Shown here: piece by piece, positions 34,901 to 46,496 of the stretch
How the letters are laid out: each line of letters starts with the position of its first letter
Numbering within the stretch: position 1 is the stretch's first letter
NCBI GenBank assembly: GCA_036250195.1
Contig: JAVHZZ010000010.1
Span: forward strand, 107,560,278 to 107,624,277
Source of the DNA: Mixophyes australis
Lineage: Eukaryota > Chordata > Amphibia > Anura > Limnodynastidae
Direction of reading: 5' to 3'
Length of the DNA: 64,000 nt
Program-made: the position numbers and the translations under genes
The notes under the pieces: generated by a model
Seen by the model: the letters and a program-made list of their open reading frames with translations, nothing else
Told to the model about the DNA's origin: nothing
Databases searched by the model: none

Positions 34901-35817
34901 GATACGGAATTGCATTCAAAGTGGATGATGCTTTGATTAAAAAAAAACAGACACTTCTTGGGATCCCCGTCATACGTCTCAGTAGAAGGGAGATGTAGAA
35001 AGGATGAGAAGGCAGTTGTGGGAACCGGTGGAGGCAGGGTAACCTCAGAAGTGGTGACGGCCACCGCTTGAGATGCCGCCACTGCAGTTTGAAGAGATCA
35101 CCAATCTAGCGGCGACTCCTTGTATGCACTGAAGTAGTTGGGCCTGCTCGGACTCATGCTTCTCTACTCTGTGAGCCAGATGCAACAGTAAATCACGAGC
35201 AGAGGGTTCACCAGATCCTTCCATTGTCAAGGCCAGAGTATACTGTCACGTTTCTGTGAGAATAAACCCACCTTCTGATATTGGCTCTAAAGTCTAAACG
35301 TGCCCCTAGGCTTCACCATGGACCCCTGCAAGGAGGTTTGGAATTCGCGGAAGAGGCACGCAGGTCGCTGCCCTCCCAGGTAGCCACCAGAGAGGCAGAG
35401 AGGAAAGAAAGGTCATATAATCCAAGTCAGAACCATGCAGGAAGATGAGAATAAATGGAGCAGTCAAGGAAAGCCGAGGTCAAACCAGGAGATTCAAAAT
35501 ATAACAGGAGGAGAATCCAAGGGCAGAGTCAGGAAAGCCGGGTCAAAAGCCAAAAGGAACAGTCTGAATGCAGGAATGCAGATATAGGTGCTGGAGCAAA
35601 GGAGGACCTTGATACTTTGGCACTCTTCTGATGCCAGAGCCTCCTTTAAATAGTGAATGATCGTTTCTCATTAGTGGCAGCGGGATCGGTGGTCAGAATC
35701 AGCTGACCGCCGACAGGAAGCAGGGCCGAGCATCCCGCTGCCTAGCAACGAGGACGCCGCGACTCTGCGCATGGGTATAGACGGGCAGAACAGGAAGGCG
35801 CCCATCCCCGGATTTAA
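31905..35817 (-). mobile_element. Ty3/Gypsy chromovirus-type retrotransposon, internally deleted
   Basis: Two related LTR regions (31905-32310 and 35243-35817) share blocks such as AATTCGC then GGCACGCAGG, CTCCCAGGTAGCCA, CTTTAAATAGT, and GCATCCCGCTGCCTAGCAAC. The left one lacks about 240 bp present in the right. Between them gag, protease, reverse transcriptase, the C-terminus of integrase and a chromodomain read on the minus strand. It is inserted in the L2-like LINE. Precise LTR ends and a target duplication were not resolved. Confidence 0.85.
32340..35230 (-). pseudogene. Gag-pol remnant of the Gypsy element
   Basis: In order on the minus strand: a Gag N-terminus (35230-35045), Gag core (35082-34612, with FDEPGRVTSAVLSLLNLRQ), a zinc-knuckle region near 34350, protease ([10 protein letters not shown] near 34175), and reverse transcriptase to 33456 ([19 protein letters not shown]). 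A further RT segment spans 33194-32940 (FLGYIVSGSGLQMDPEKL). The RNase H and integrase catalytic regions are missing. Integrase resumes near 32830 (AREILLKSSQQYKHSADHHR) and continues through a GPF segment to a chromodomain near 32490-32378 (LVHWKGFG). Frameshifts and an in-frame stop before the chromodomain show it is inactive. The order and chromodomain place it with Sushi-type chromoviruses. Confidence 0.85.
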
Positions 35818-36049
35818 TGGTTAGGAGGTGGTAAGATAGGCGAGCATGAAAAGGTGAGTTTTGAGTGAGCAATTGACGGACTGAAGGTTGGGGGGGTGTC
35901 GAGTGAGACAAGGTAGGGAGTTCCAAAGAGTAGGAGCAACACGGCAGTAGTCTTGGAGGTGAGCATGGGATGAGGCAATGAGGGGTGAATTGAGGCGGAG
36001 GTCAGAGGCGGAGCGGAGTGGCCAGGTAGGTATGTACCTCGAGACATGC

Positions 36050-36718
36050 TCAGAGATATAAGGGGGAGAAGTGACAGTAAGTGCTTTGTAAGTGAGGGTA
36101 AGGAGCTTGAACTGAATTTTGAAATGGATAGGGAGTCAAGGGATTTACGTAGAGGAAGATGAGCCTAGCCGCAGTATTTTGTATGGTTTGAATGTCAAAA
36201 ATGTGAGAGGCAGGAAGGCCAGTGAAAAAGGAGGTTGCAATAGTAGAGGCGAGAATAATCAGTGAATGGACCAGGATTTTGATAGCTTCCTGAGAGAGGA
36301 AAGTATGGATTTTTGTTGTATTATGGATTTTGGTGAGGGACTGGATGTTAGGGGTTAAGCTGACGGCAGAGTCAAGGGTGACTCCAAGGTAGCGGGCTGG
36401 GGTGACAAGAGAGAGAGTTATGTTGTCAACCAAAAGGGAGATATTGGAAGGAACAGCAATATTGGCAGGAGGAAAGATGATGATGTCGGATTTGGAGATG
36501 TTGAGTTTGAGGAAGCGCTGTGACATCCAGGTAGTTACAGCAGAGACACAGCTAGATACTTGTGACAGGAAGGTGGGAAAGAGGTCAGGGGAGGAAAGAT
36601 AGATTTGCATGTCATCAGCATAGAGGTGGTATTGGAGGCCAAATGATTGAATAAGTTCACTGAGAGAGGTGGTGTAGAGAGTGAAGAGCAGATGGCCAAG
36701 GACAGAGTCTTGGGGCAC
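36050..36718 (-). pseudogene. L2-like reverse transcriptase segment
   Basis: This 222-codon open stretch of the reverse transcriptase has [11 protein letters not shown], the catalytic [13 protein letters not shown], a thumb segment ([15 protein letters not shown]) and RYLGVTLD. Upstream frames carry motif A (AAFDTINH) but are frameshifted relative to it. By these motifs it belongs to the L2/CR1-like group. The enzyme would copy its RNA at a nicked target, but this copy lacks endonuclease and is interrupted. Confidence 0.8.
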
Positions 36719-37292
36719 ACCAATAGAAAGAGGCAGAGGGGGGAGGAAGAGCCGGAAACAGAGACGCTAAAAGATTGGCTGGAGAGATAGGAGGCAAACC
36801 AGGAGAGATTTTTTTCGCAAAGACCTAGGGACTGAAGGGTGGTGAGCAGAAGAAAATGATTGATGGTGTCAAAAGCAGCAGAGAGGTCGAGGAGTACGAG
36901 AACGGAGAAGCTGAGAGTAAGTCATTTATTACTTTAGCAGTTTCAGCTGAGTGAAGGGGATGGAAGCCAGACTGGAGAGGGTCAGGAAAAAGTGGGAGGA
37001 GAGAAAGTGAGTCAGATGGTTGAAGACAAACCGTTGGAGAATTTTATTTATTTTTTAACTATTTATTTTGAGAAATAGCAATCATGTACAGATAAGAATC
37101 AACAAATAATACATTTGCAGGAATAGAAACAAAAACAGAGAACAGTACATATCATGGGTATCTGTCAATGAAGCTGAAAATATTTGAGTAGCAAATATCC
37201 AAGACAGCCAGAGGATGTCAATAAACAGACCAGCAAATATACAATTGTTATCCAGAATACACAAGACACTATAACATTTTATAACAATATAA

Positions 37293-37341
37293 TGTGGGGG
37301 GGGGGGAGGGGGGTAAGAGGGGAGGTGGGGGGGGGGGGGAT
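37293..37341 (+). other. G-rich tract in the L1-like 3' UTR
   Basis: Runs of 6 to 13 G separated by A, T or short spacers. On the plus strand this can form G-quadruplexes; the element's own RNA would be C-rich here. The second L1-like copy (29540-29570) is also C-rich on its sense strand. Confidence 0.7.
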
Positions 37342-37615
37342 GGGTACTGGTCGCCACCGAGAATGAAGGAAAAACTAGAACACACTTCCCTTTATCCACA
37401 CAGTTCCTTATCTTCATCTTGTCCTTTTTAAGAAGAGAGACAAATAATTAAAAACAAAAATAAAAATAAATAAATAAAAGAGGGGCAATAAAAGTTTCAA
37501 AGGAGATTACTACTTAGATTCTCTGAGGAGGGAGACCACATCAAGAGTCAGGCCACCTAGGACTACAGGGAGTTCTTTTTTTTAGGAGGAAGGAGTTGGT
37601 ACAAGAGGTATGGGG

Positions 37616-40600
37616 TTATAAGTAAAGCCAAGGAGCCCATATCTGGTGAAATTTATCACCCTTATCATGCAGATGGTATGTAATCTGCTCCATCCGGGCA
37701 ATAAACCAGACATAGGATCGCAGGGCCGCCATAGTGGGAGGCTCAACTTGTTTCCAAGACTTAGCTACTAGGCATCGCGCAGCTGCAAGGACATGGGAAG
37801 CCAATTTCGCAGACTCTCTATCATCATCAATCAGAGGGTAACAGAGAAGAAAAGACCATGGGTCTTTCCGGACAGGGCATGGAAGGAGGGAGGAGAGGAG
37901 GGCCCTAACTCGCTCACAAAAGGAGGATATTTTAGGGCAGGACCACCAAATATGAAAAAAGGAGCCCATCTGGCCACAAGCCCGCCAACATAATGAAGAA
38001 CTAGAGTGGAACATTTTAGTGAGTTTGTCAGGTGTGTAGTACCACCTATAGTATACTTTATATGCGTTCTCCCACTCCCTCTCATGCCTACCGCCCGGAG
38101 GAAAAAGTACTTTGAGAATTAAGCTGTAGATAAAGGAGATCGTGCCCCTACCCAAAGGTGAGGAGATACATAGGGATTCAAAAGGAGACCTAAGAGGGGG
38201 GAGAAGAGCTCCCCCGAGAAGAGAGCCCACAAAGTGTCGTAACTGGAAATACTCGTAGAATTTAGGATGGAGACTTGGATATTTAGAACGTAGAGCATCC
38301 CAGGAGATGAAGGCCCCCTTAACTAATAGGTCTCCGACAAATCGAACTCCCGCAGTGACCCAGGGACTATAGAAGGCAGAGGAGAGCCCAGGAGGGAAGG
38401 CAGGGTTACCCCAAAGAGGTAGGACAGTAGGAGAGGACACCGGTATTCTGAGATGGGGTCGGCAGGTCTCCCATATTGCAGCTGAGAATAGTAAGGTAGG
38501 GCATTGGGAGGTGAGGGGAGATCTATTTTGCTTAGAGAGACCCCATATACAGGACAAAATTGGAAAATTAAGATAAGCGGATTCGATGTCAACCCACGAC
38601 AGTGCCACGGGGGGGGGCAAAGGAGGCTACAATCTGGCTCAGATGAGCCGCCCAAAAGTAAATTTTCAAATCCGGGAAACCTCTACCTCCACCTCTGGTG
38701 GGTCTCTTTAAAAGAGCCAGCTTAATTCTAGGAGACCGGCCGTTCCAGATAAATCTAGAGAGACATTTTTGGATAGATGTCAGATCCGAAAGGGGGACTC
38801 GAACAGGAAGGGTTTGGAAATAATAGAGGAGCTTAGGAAGGAGGTTCATTTTGACAGAGATGATCCTGCCCAGCCACGAAATGATCAATGAGCGCCAGGA
38901 GAACAGTTCAGACTTGATCTTAGCAAAGAGGCCCGGGTAGTTCTCCCGGTAGAGGGAGTCATAGGAGTCGGTAATAAAGATACCTAAGTATTTAATTTTC
39001 TTTCTCTGCCACCGAAAGTTAAAGCGGGAAGTGAGTACCAGTCCTTCTGGGGAGGGAATGTTAAGGAGAAGAGCTTCCGATTTCGTAATATTGATCTTGT
39101 AACCTGAGAGGAGCCCATATTGATGTAATATGCTAAAGAGTCCAGGGAGAGACTTCTCAGGCTGCAGGAGAGTCAGAAGGACATCGTCCGCAAAGAGAGA
39201 GAGCTTACTCTCCAGATTCCCCGTTCGCACACCCTGTATGTTCGGGCAGGCCCGGATAGAGGCCGCAAGAGGCTCTATAATAAGGGCAAAGATGAGAGGA
39301 GACAGAGGGCACCCCTGGCGCGTACCGTTGGATATGGTGATAAGGTCAGAGGGAGAGCCGTTGATCGTGACTCTTGCAGAGGGTCGGGAGAATAAGGCTT
39401 GAATACCCGTGAGGTTACCTGAAATCCCAAACGCCGACAAGGCTCGGGACATAAAGCTCCAGGAGATCCTGTCAAAAGCCTTCTCGGCATCAAGGGAGAG
39501 AAGAATGGCCGGGGCCTTCCTGGTATTAATAATATGAATCAGATCAACGACTCTCCAAGTGTTGTCTCTGGCCTGAGGACCCGGTATAAAGCCAACCTGG
39601 TCATAATGTATAAGGGAGGGAAGGACCGAATATAGTCTATTAGCCAAAATTTTAGCATATAATTTAACATCTGTATTAAGCAGAGAGATAGGGCGATAAC
39701 TAGCGCAGTCATGAACATCCTTACCCTCTTTATGGATAACGGAGATTCGAGCCTCCAAAGAATCCCTAGACCAGGAACCCCCAGTCAGGATTGAGTTGAA
39801 TAGGGTGTGCAAACGGGGGACCAGGAGCCCAGCAAACTTCTTATAGTATACAGCAGTAAAGCCGTCCGGCCCCGGAGCCTTTCCTGTTTTCTGAGATTTT
39901 ATGGTTTGTTCGATTTCCTCTCTAGTAATCTCGTCCCCCAGAAGAGTACTAGCCTGTGGAGAGAGTTACGGAAGCTTAGCAGAAGAAAGAAAAGATTCAA
40001 TCAACTGCTAGTGTTGCTGGGAGACTAGAGGATCAGACGGTTGGGGAAGATTATAAAGTTTAGTGTAATAGGATTGGAAGGCAGCACGTATCCGCTGGGG
40101 GTCATAGTGTAAAATTCCCTCGGAGTCCCTAATAGCCAGGAGATTCCGGGCCGCTATCTTAGCTCTAAGTTTGGTGGCCAGCAATCTATTGGCCTTGTCG
40201 CCCTTTTCATAGTAGCGCTGATTGAGCCACTTCAGCTTATTAGCAACCTGGTGGGACAGCAAAAGATTTAGTTCACCACGGACAAAAGCAATTTCCTGGA
40301 GAACCAAGGGATCAGGGTTCAATTTGTGGCGCTGCTCTAGAGCTCTCAGCGAGTCCGTCAGCTGGATAGTTTTAGCCAAACGGAATCGCTTAGTCCGAGA
40401 CGCCAAGGCAATCAACGACTCTCCTAGTGTTGTCTCTGGCCTGACGACCCGGTATAAAGCCAACCTGGTCATAATGTATAAGGGAGGGAAGGACCGAATA
40501 TAGTCTATTAGCCAAAATTTTAGCATATAATTTAACATCTGTATTAAGCAGAGAGATAGGGCGATAACTAGCGCAGTCATGAACATCCTTACCCTCTTTA

Positions 40601-42148
40601 TGGATAACGGAGATCCGAGCCTCCAAAGAATCCCTAGACCAGGAACCCCCAGTCAGGATTGAGTTGAATAGGGTGTGCAAACGGGGGACCAGGAGCCCAG
40701 CAAACTTCTTATTGTATACAGCAGTAAAGCCGTCCGGCCCCGGAGCCTTTCCTGTTTTCTGAGATTTTATGGTTTGTTCGATTTCCTCTCTAGTAATCTC
40801 GTCCCCCAGAAGAGTACTAGCCTGTGGAGAGAGTTTCGGAAGCTTAGCAGAAGAAAGAAAAGATTCAATCAACTGCTAGTGTTGCTGGGAGACTAGAGGA
40901 TCAGACGGTTGGGGAAGATTATAAAATTTAGTGTAATAGGATTGGAAGGCAGCACGTATCCGCTGGGGGTCATAGTGTAAAATTCCCTCGGAGTCCCTAA
41001 TAGCCAGGAGATTCCGGGCCGCTATCTTAGCTCTAAGTTTGGTGGCCAGCAATCTATCGGCCTTGTCGCCCTTTTCATAGTAGCGCTGATTGAGCCACTT
41101 CAGCTTATTAGCAACCTGGTGGGACAGCAAAAGATTTAGTTCACCACGGACAGAAGCAATTTCCTGGAGAACCAAGGGATCAGGGTTCAATTTGTGGCGT
41201 TGCTCTAGAGCTCTCAACGAGTCCGTCAGTTGGATAGTTTTAGCCAAACGGAATCGCTTAGTCCGAGACGCCAATGCAATAAGATGACCCCGTATTACCT
41301 CCTTATGGGCGTCCCAGAGTCATAGGAGAGATATCAGAGGTTTTCCTTCGTCTCAAAGTATTCAGAGAGAAGAGAATTTAGGTGAGTAGTGGTTTCTTTA
41401 TCATGTAAGAGTGATTTGTTGATTCTCCAGGTTGCTCTAGGAGGGCGTTGGGCAAGGGAGGTGAGTACAGCGGAAACAGGAGCATGGTCTGACCAGGTCA
41501 CAGGGAAGATTTGGGAAGAGCTAAGTTTAAGAGTGAGGTCGTGGCTGAGCAGGATCATGTCAATCCGGGAGTAGGTATTATGGGGAGAAGAGAAGGTATA
41601 GTCCCTGGCCAAGGGGTCTAATACTCTCCATGAGTCAAATAAGTTATGGAGTTTCAGAAAAGCCTGTAAGCCAGCTGTGGTGTTGGCATCTCTCCTCAGG
41701 GGAGAAGAGAAGGGGCCTGAGGAACGATCTATAGTTGGGGCTAAAACAGCATTGAAGTCACCAGCGACAATAAGTTCACCCTGACGGACACGCGCTAACA
41801 AAGAACCCAGTTTTTTGAAGAACCTATGCTGGCCGGTGTTGGGTGCATAGAGGTTCACTAGAGTGCAGGGGAGATTATTCAGAGTGCCTATGAGAATCAG
41901 GAATCTACCTTATTTATCTTTATGAGAGTCATGAAGTTCGAAAATTAAATGGCGCGCAAACAGGATTGCTACACCCCGCTTTTTCTGCCTATGGTCACAT
42001 GCATGAAATGTCAAGGGAAATTTTCTGGAACGAAGCTCGGGGTGGAGATGGTGGACAAAATGAGTTTCTTGTAGGAATATCAAATCTCCTTTAAGAGATT
42101 TAAGAGACGAATGGAGTTTAGCCCGTTTCTGAGGGGAGTTGAGGCCGT
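37616..42148 (-). pseudogene. L1-like ORF2 (endonuclease, reverse transcriptase, C-terminal domain), broken
   Basis: On the minus strand: endonuclease start (LNSPQKRAKL, LIFLQETHF, 42148-41910), endonuclease body (41858-41334, with GDFNAVL and the catalytic SDHAPV), a linker (41274-40876), and reverse transcriptase. The N-terminal half of the RT appears twice because of the 868-bp duplication (40872-40390 and the first part of 39812-38589). The catalytic FADDVLL lies near 39200. The C-terminal region (38620-37616) has YYRWYYTP and FHIWWSCP and ends at the stop at 37616. An intact enzyme would nick DNA and reverse transcribe, but here the N-terminus is missing, the duplication shifts the frame (868 is not divisible by 3) and several frameshifts occur. 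Confidence 0.9.
39543..41278. repeat. 868-bp tandem duplication within the L1-like element
   Basis: 39543-40410 and 40411-41278 align end to end at an offset of 868 with only scattered substitutions (for example CTCCAAG against CTCCTAG, and GAGATTCG against GAGATCCG). The junction reads CCAAGGCA then ATCAACGACTC. Confidence 0.95.
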
Positions 42149-42372
42149 CGTTGGAGAATTTTAGAAGCATAAGGAAGCAAAGATACTGGGCGAAAGTTCG
42201 AAAGAGAGGATGGGTCAAGGGAGGGTTTCTTGAGAATAGGGGATATTAGAGCTTGCCTGAAGGCCGATGGAAGGATACCAGTGGGGATAAGTTAAAGAGG
42301 TGAGCATGGTGACGACAGATGTTGGGAGAGAGTGAGCGGAGGAACTTGGAGGGGACATGGTCAAGAGGACAG

Positions 42373-42819
42373 GTATACATACATATTTGTGTAGACAAAA
42401 TGGCCCTGCACATTTACACAAAGCAAGGAAAAACCTCTTTAAATATGCCCTCTCACCCTCCTTTACCTAATTTTAATAATCTCTCTCTGCAAAATGGAAT
42501 TTTAATTTTTGCAACCCACAAAACTAGGCATGCACTTATTCCATACTTGGCAATGAAACACCCTCCGTCCACCCAGTGCCTTAGGTTGGCCTGCATAAAT
42601 TTCAGCTCCTTTGCAAAGGCTGCCATATTAGTCCGCAAGCCAATGCACTGTGGCGATAATCTAGGAACATCGGCACAAACTGAGGCCTGTGATGTCACTA
42701 AAGAGGATTTGTACGGCCCCTGACTGTCCTGTGTGTCACTGACTAGCAATATGGGGTTACTGTATCAATCTAACGAGCAATATTAAGAGTTATTCCAATG
42801 TAGGGATTATAAATCAGAC
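42373..42819. other. Intergenic, nothing recognised
   Basis: Open frames on both strands overlap (42319-42723 plus, 42453-42749 minus) without any known motif. Confidence 0.4.
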
Positions 42820-43500
42820 ACATGATATGGTTTATACATTTGACTAATTATAATAATCTAATTGACCCCAGTTGTGTGCTTTATATGTCTTACTGATAAT
42901 ATAATTTGCCCCCAAGGTAATAATAATATCACTTACCCCAGGTGGAGGATTATATGTCTGACTGATAATATCATTATTATTAGCGTAGATTTTATGTTAT
43001 TATTATATTATCATTTCTGACTTATAATATTATAATTTACCACTAATGTAATAACATCAATTTACCCCAGGCGTGAGTATTACCATTTGAACCAAGGTAA
43101 TAATAATATCACTTACCCCAGGTGGAGGGTTATATGTTTGACTGATATTATCATTATTACCGTAGATTTTATATTATTATTTCTGCGTTATAATATTATA
43201 ATTTGCCACTAATGTAAAAACATGAATTTACCCCAGGTAATAATAATGTACCCCAGTTATGAGGGTTACATGTTTGACTGATATTATCATTTGTCCCAAT
43301 ATAACAATATAATTTACCACAGGTGAGGGTTATATGTCTGACTGAAAATATGATAATTTTCCCCAATGTAATAATATAATTTACCCCAGGTGTAAGTATT
43401 ATTTACCCCCAATGCAATAATAAGAATATCACTTACCCCAGGTGTAGGGGTTATTATATGTCTGACTAAATATGTTATCATTGGCTTCCAGTGTTATTTG
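42820..43500. repeat. Degenerate AT-rich tandem repeat upstream of the EIF4G2 promoter
   Basis: TTACCCCAGGTG, TATATGTCTGACTGATA and AATAATATCACTTACCCCAGG recur irregularly. Two long units (42915-43065 and 43095-43240) are alike over most of their length. No coding sequence. Confidence 0.7.
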
Positions 43501-43699
43501 TAAATATTAATATAAATATAAATATTGTGATGTGATCACATATATAATATAATGTAGATTTTCCCCGGGGGAGGGCAGGCTGTGTGTGACATTAGTCACT
43601 GTGTGTGTCAGTGTTGTGTTACACAATACCCGGAGTGTGGGGGCCACACACACACACTCAGCAGACAAAGGAGACCGGAAATAGGAGGAGACCCCCCCC

Positions 43700-44243
43700 C
43701 CCCCCTCACTGCCCCCCACGCCGGTCCTCTCACCTTCCCCTGGGCTTACCACTGATTGCCGAGTCCCGTGAGGAGAGCCCCCCACAGCCCGGAGCCCCCA
43801 TATCCCCCCTATTAGTCTGGACCCCCCCTCCCCTCTCTCCGCAGTCTGGTTACGCAGTCTACGCACCCGGCTTTGTGAATAGCGCTGCTGCACTGCGGCT
43901 GTGCTACGCCTCAACCCAACCTGCTAGCCTGGGAACGCCCTCCCGCCGTTTCTCATTGGACGCCGGCCGCCGCCGGGCACGTCCATCAGCCATCCTCGAA
44001 GTGTGAGTGGCCGGGATCCCGCTATTTGACCCCGCCCTGAGTGGAGGCAGCAGACTAGGCTGAGCGCAGTGATAAAGTTTGGACAGTGTGTGTTTCCCTG
44101 GGAGTCGCCGAGTCAGTGAGGAGGTGGCGGGTACTCGGCTGCTGCAGCTCCGGTCACACGCCCGGCCTCTCCCTCACCCCCAGCCTCTATTCTCCGGGAC
44201 ACGCTCCACACCGCGCCGGGAAACTGCCGGGACTTTGCGAGAG
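43700..44243 (+). promoter_or_regulatory. EIF4G2: CpG-rich promoter and non-coding first exon of EIF4G2
   Basis: GC content and CpG density rise sharply here against AT-rich flanks. An inverted CCAAT box (ATTGG, 43955-43959) lies in a GC-rich context. A consensus donor (GAG then GTAAGA) ends a likely non-coding exon 1 at 44243, and the next acceptor is at 46496, just before the exon that holds the start codon. No TATA box is evident, as expected for a housekeeping CpG-island promoter. The exact transcription start cannot be read from sequence; roughly 44,050-44,100 would be consistent with the spacing. Confidence 0.7.
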
Positions 44244-46496
44244 GTAAGAGACGGGCTCGCCGCCTAAGATGGCGGACACTCAGCTGGGAGAAAATGGCGG
44301 CGGCTGGATTCCAGTCAGATGTGGGGAAGGGTCGTAGTCTATCTCGTACACAGAGCCGGGGCCCCTGTCCAGCATGTAACTGGGGGCCACAGTCCTCTGC
44401 CCCCCCCCCCCTCCATAACACTACAGTACATTCTCCCAGACTACAGACCCCCCCCCCCCCCCTGTGGAAGCCCCCTCCCCACACCGTGCCAATGGCTGAA
44501 TTAGTGGGGTTAGATACAACATGTACCCAACCTACCATCAAAAAACAGGGACATATTCCCTATTTGGATATCACTCAGTGGAATCCCCCTTTTTTCACCC
44601 TGAAATTACTGATCCTTGGACCATCCACCAATATATTATAGTATTATATTATAGTCATCCAGTGAAGACCCCCACCCAATCTAACCCCCCCCCCCCCCCC
44701 CCCACTCTGGGCTGCTGCTTACCCAGTGCCCCTAATATCTACAGTCCTTCCTTTGTCTCCTGCCATCATCCACACTGAACCTTCCTCCCCAATGTGGTCT
44801 AATACCAGGAATGATGCCCCCTCATATTGTTGCTGGATTGACCCCAGTATTATGTTCATGGGCAGCTGTGACCCTTTCCCCCTCCCTGCCTTGTATTGTG
44901 TAATCCTGAATAATGCTGTGAACATGGGCCTTGCCAGGCACCCTAATATATAATCTATTTCTCATGCCAGTGTAATGTTTTAGAACTGCCCCTGCAATGC
45001 TGTGCCCAGCCCAGAAAGGGGCAGATGTTCCTGGTGCCATGAGCTGGCAGAGCCGGTCTCCTGGGGTTTATGAGCCCATCCCTCTTCCCCCTGCCAAGTA
45101 TCGGTAAAGGATTGCAGTGATAAAGGCTCCAGGTTGGGGCAGTTTCTGTCCCCTCCCCATGTACCGGCTGGTTACGGCCTTTCTCTTGCTGGAGAACAAA
45201 GAATGGGAATGGCCTGCGGTAGGCCTCGGCTGCCGGCACCACCTCCCTGACTATTGTGTGATCTTGGTTTCAGCAGGTCCCCCCCCCTCCCCTTACACGC
45301 AATCCCTTTCCCTTTTATCAATCCTGCCATATTTATCACGTTTGCTGCATTATCTGCATGTTCTCTATGAACTGGAACAAAGCCTCATTGTCACGATGCA
45401 TCATCATGTCTTACAATCCTGTTCTGGTTATACAGCAGGGTATAATTGGTTCTAGTATTTTGCTGCATTGGTGTAATTTTACCTACCTTACAGATGCATA
45501 CGGATTGCAAAGCCGGCTTCAGATATATAGTGCTCTGTCCTTTGTCTGCTTTCTCAGACATTACTAAGATATAGGCACTGTACTGAAAATATAAAATATC
45601 CCTGCATGTTTTTTAAGTGGATTTGTTTTATTTTAAAACTGACCTTGCTTGCTGGCCTCCTGATCTCTCTTTGTTCATATAATGTTCTCTATATACCTAT
45701 CCTGCTTGAGGTCAGAACATCGGTGTCCTCCTTTATCCCAAGCAGATAACAACTAAATTATCAGTATTTATACCGTGATTCAGATATATAACCTGTTCCA
45801 TTAGCTATAATTTCATTTTTCAACCAAGTGGTTGTATATATCCAATGTCTGCCATCATTGGGCCTTAACTACACAGATCTCATGAATCATTTGGGGATGC
45901 TGTGTGATGAATTTCCTCGGTTTGTCTCTGATTAACCTCATTACATGGAACAAAGTACCTTTCTTTCACTAAATCGTATGAATGACCACACAACTGCTCA
46001 TCCCAGTATAGTAAATGGATGTGATCACATCAAATGCGTGCAACGTAATTAAGTTGTGGTGTGTGATGGAGGACAATGGCTGCGTTTAAAATTAGTCTGT
46101 ATTGGTCGTCCCTGTAGAAACTGTTGCAAAATGGGCGTTCGCTGGTACATGTCAATCACCTGCAGAAAATCTCCTGTACAGTCTCACCATTGGGCTGGAT
46201 CATGCAAATGTTTTGATATTGTGTATACTGATTAGTCTTGTAGACATAGGTTCTTTTTAGTGTTTCTTAAACAAATTAATTTTAGGAATGACAAATATAA
46301 ATGTTTGGAACTGCTTAAACGTATCCTCGCTTTTAGTGAGGTATGTATCAACAGTTTAGAATAAATCCTCCAGCGTGTGTATAGTACGGTGTTACCATAA
46401 CGTTAATGGTGGATTTAGCCGAGAATGCTGCGTGTTTGTCGTCCTCTGGAGAATCCTCTCCGGCCACTAACTCTCACCTTTCTCTCTCTCTTTCAG
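44244..46496 (+). other. EIF4G2 intron 1
   Basis: Between donor GTAAGA at 44244 and acceptor TTTCAG ending at 46496. It contains several poly-C runs (44401-44412, 44450-44462, 44686-44703) and otherwise unique-looking sequence. No further gene or RNA was recognised. Confidence 0.6.
44266..44300 (+). promoter_or_regulatory. Two YY1-like sites at the start of intron 1
   Basis: AAGATGGCGG at 44266-44275 and AAAATGGCGG at 44291-44300 match the YY1 core (AAnATGGCGG) in the same orientation, 25 bp apart, just downstream of exon 1. YY1 sites are commonly found just downstream of CpG-island start sites. Binding is inferred. Confidence 0.45.

Larger units (their letters stand above)
37047..42148 (-). 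mobile_element. 5'-truncated L1-like LINE with 15-bp target duplication
   Basis: CGTTGGAGAATTTTA is present perfectly at 37032-37046 and 42149-42163. The 3' end (low coordinates) is A-rich on the element strand; the 5' end is cut inside the endonuclease domain. Both are marks of target-primed reverse transcription. The element contains an 868-bp internal tandem duplication (39543-40410 and 40411-41278) and a G-rich plus-strand tract in the 3' UTR. Confidence 0.93.
31612..42372 (-). mobile_element. L2-like LINE, interrupted by a Gypsy element and an L1-like element
   Basis: Segments 31612-31904 (3' UTR side), 35818-37046 and 42149-42372 belong to one minus-strand element. Its reading continues across the L1-like insertion: a KILQ reading before the break at 42149-42163 resumes in FVFNHL at 37031 and below. 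Motif [14 protein letters not shown] lies near 36900 and YADD near 36610. The frame is broken in several places. Confidence 0.8.

Noticed and set aside
43507..43914. 135-codon minus-strand open frame at the EIF4G2 promoter
   Set aside because: GC-rich island sequence gives long frames by chance; low complexity and no motif.
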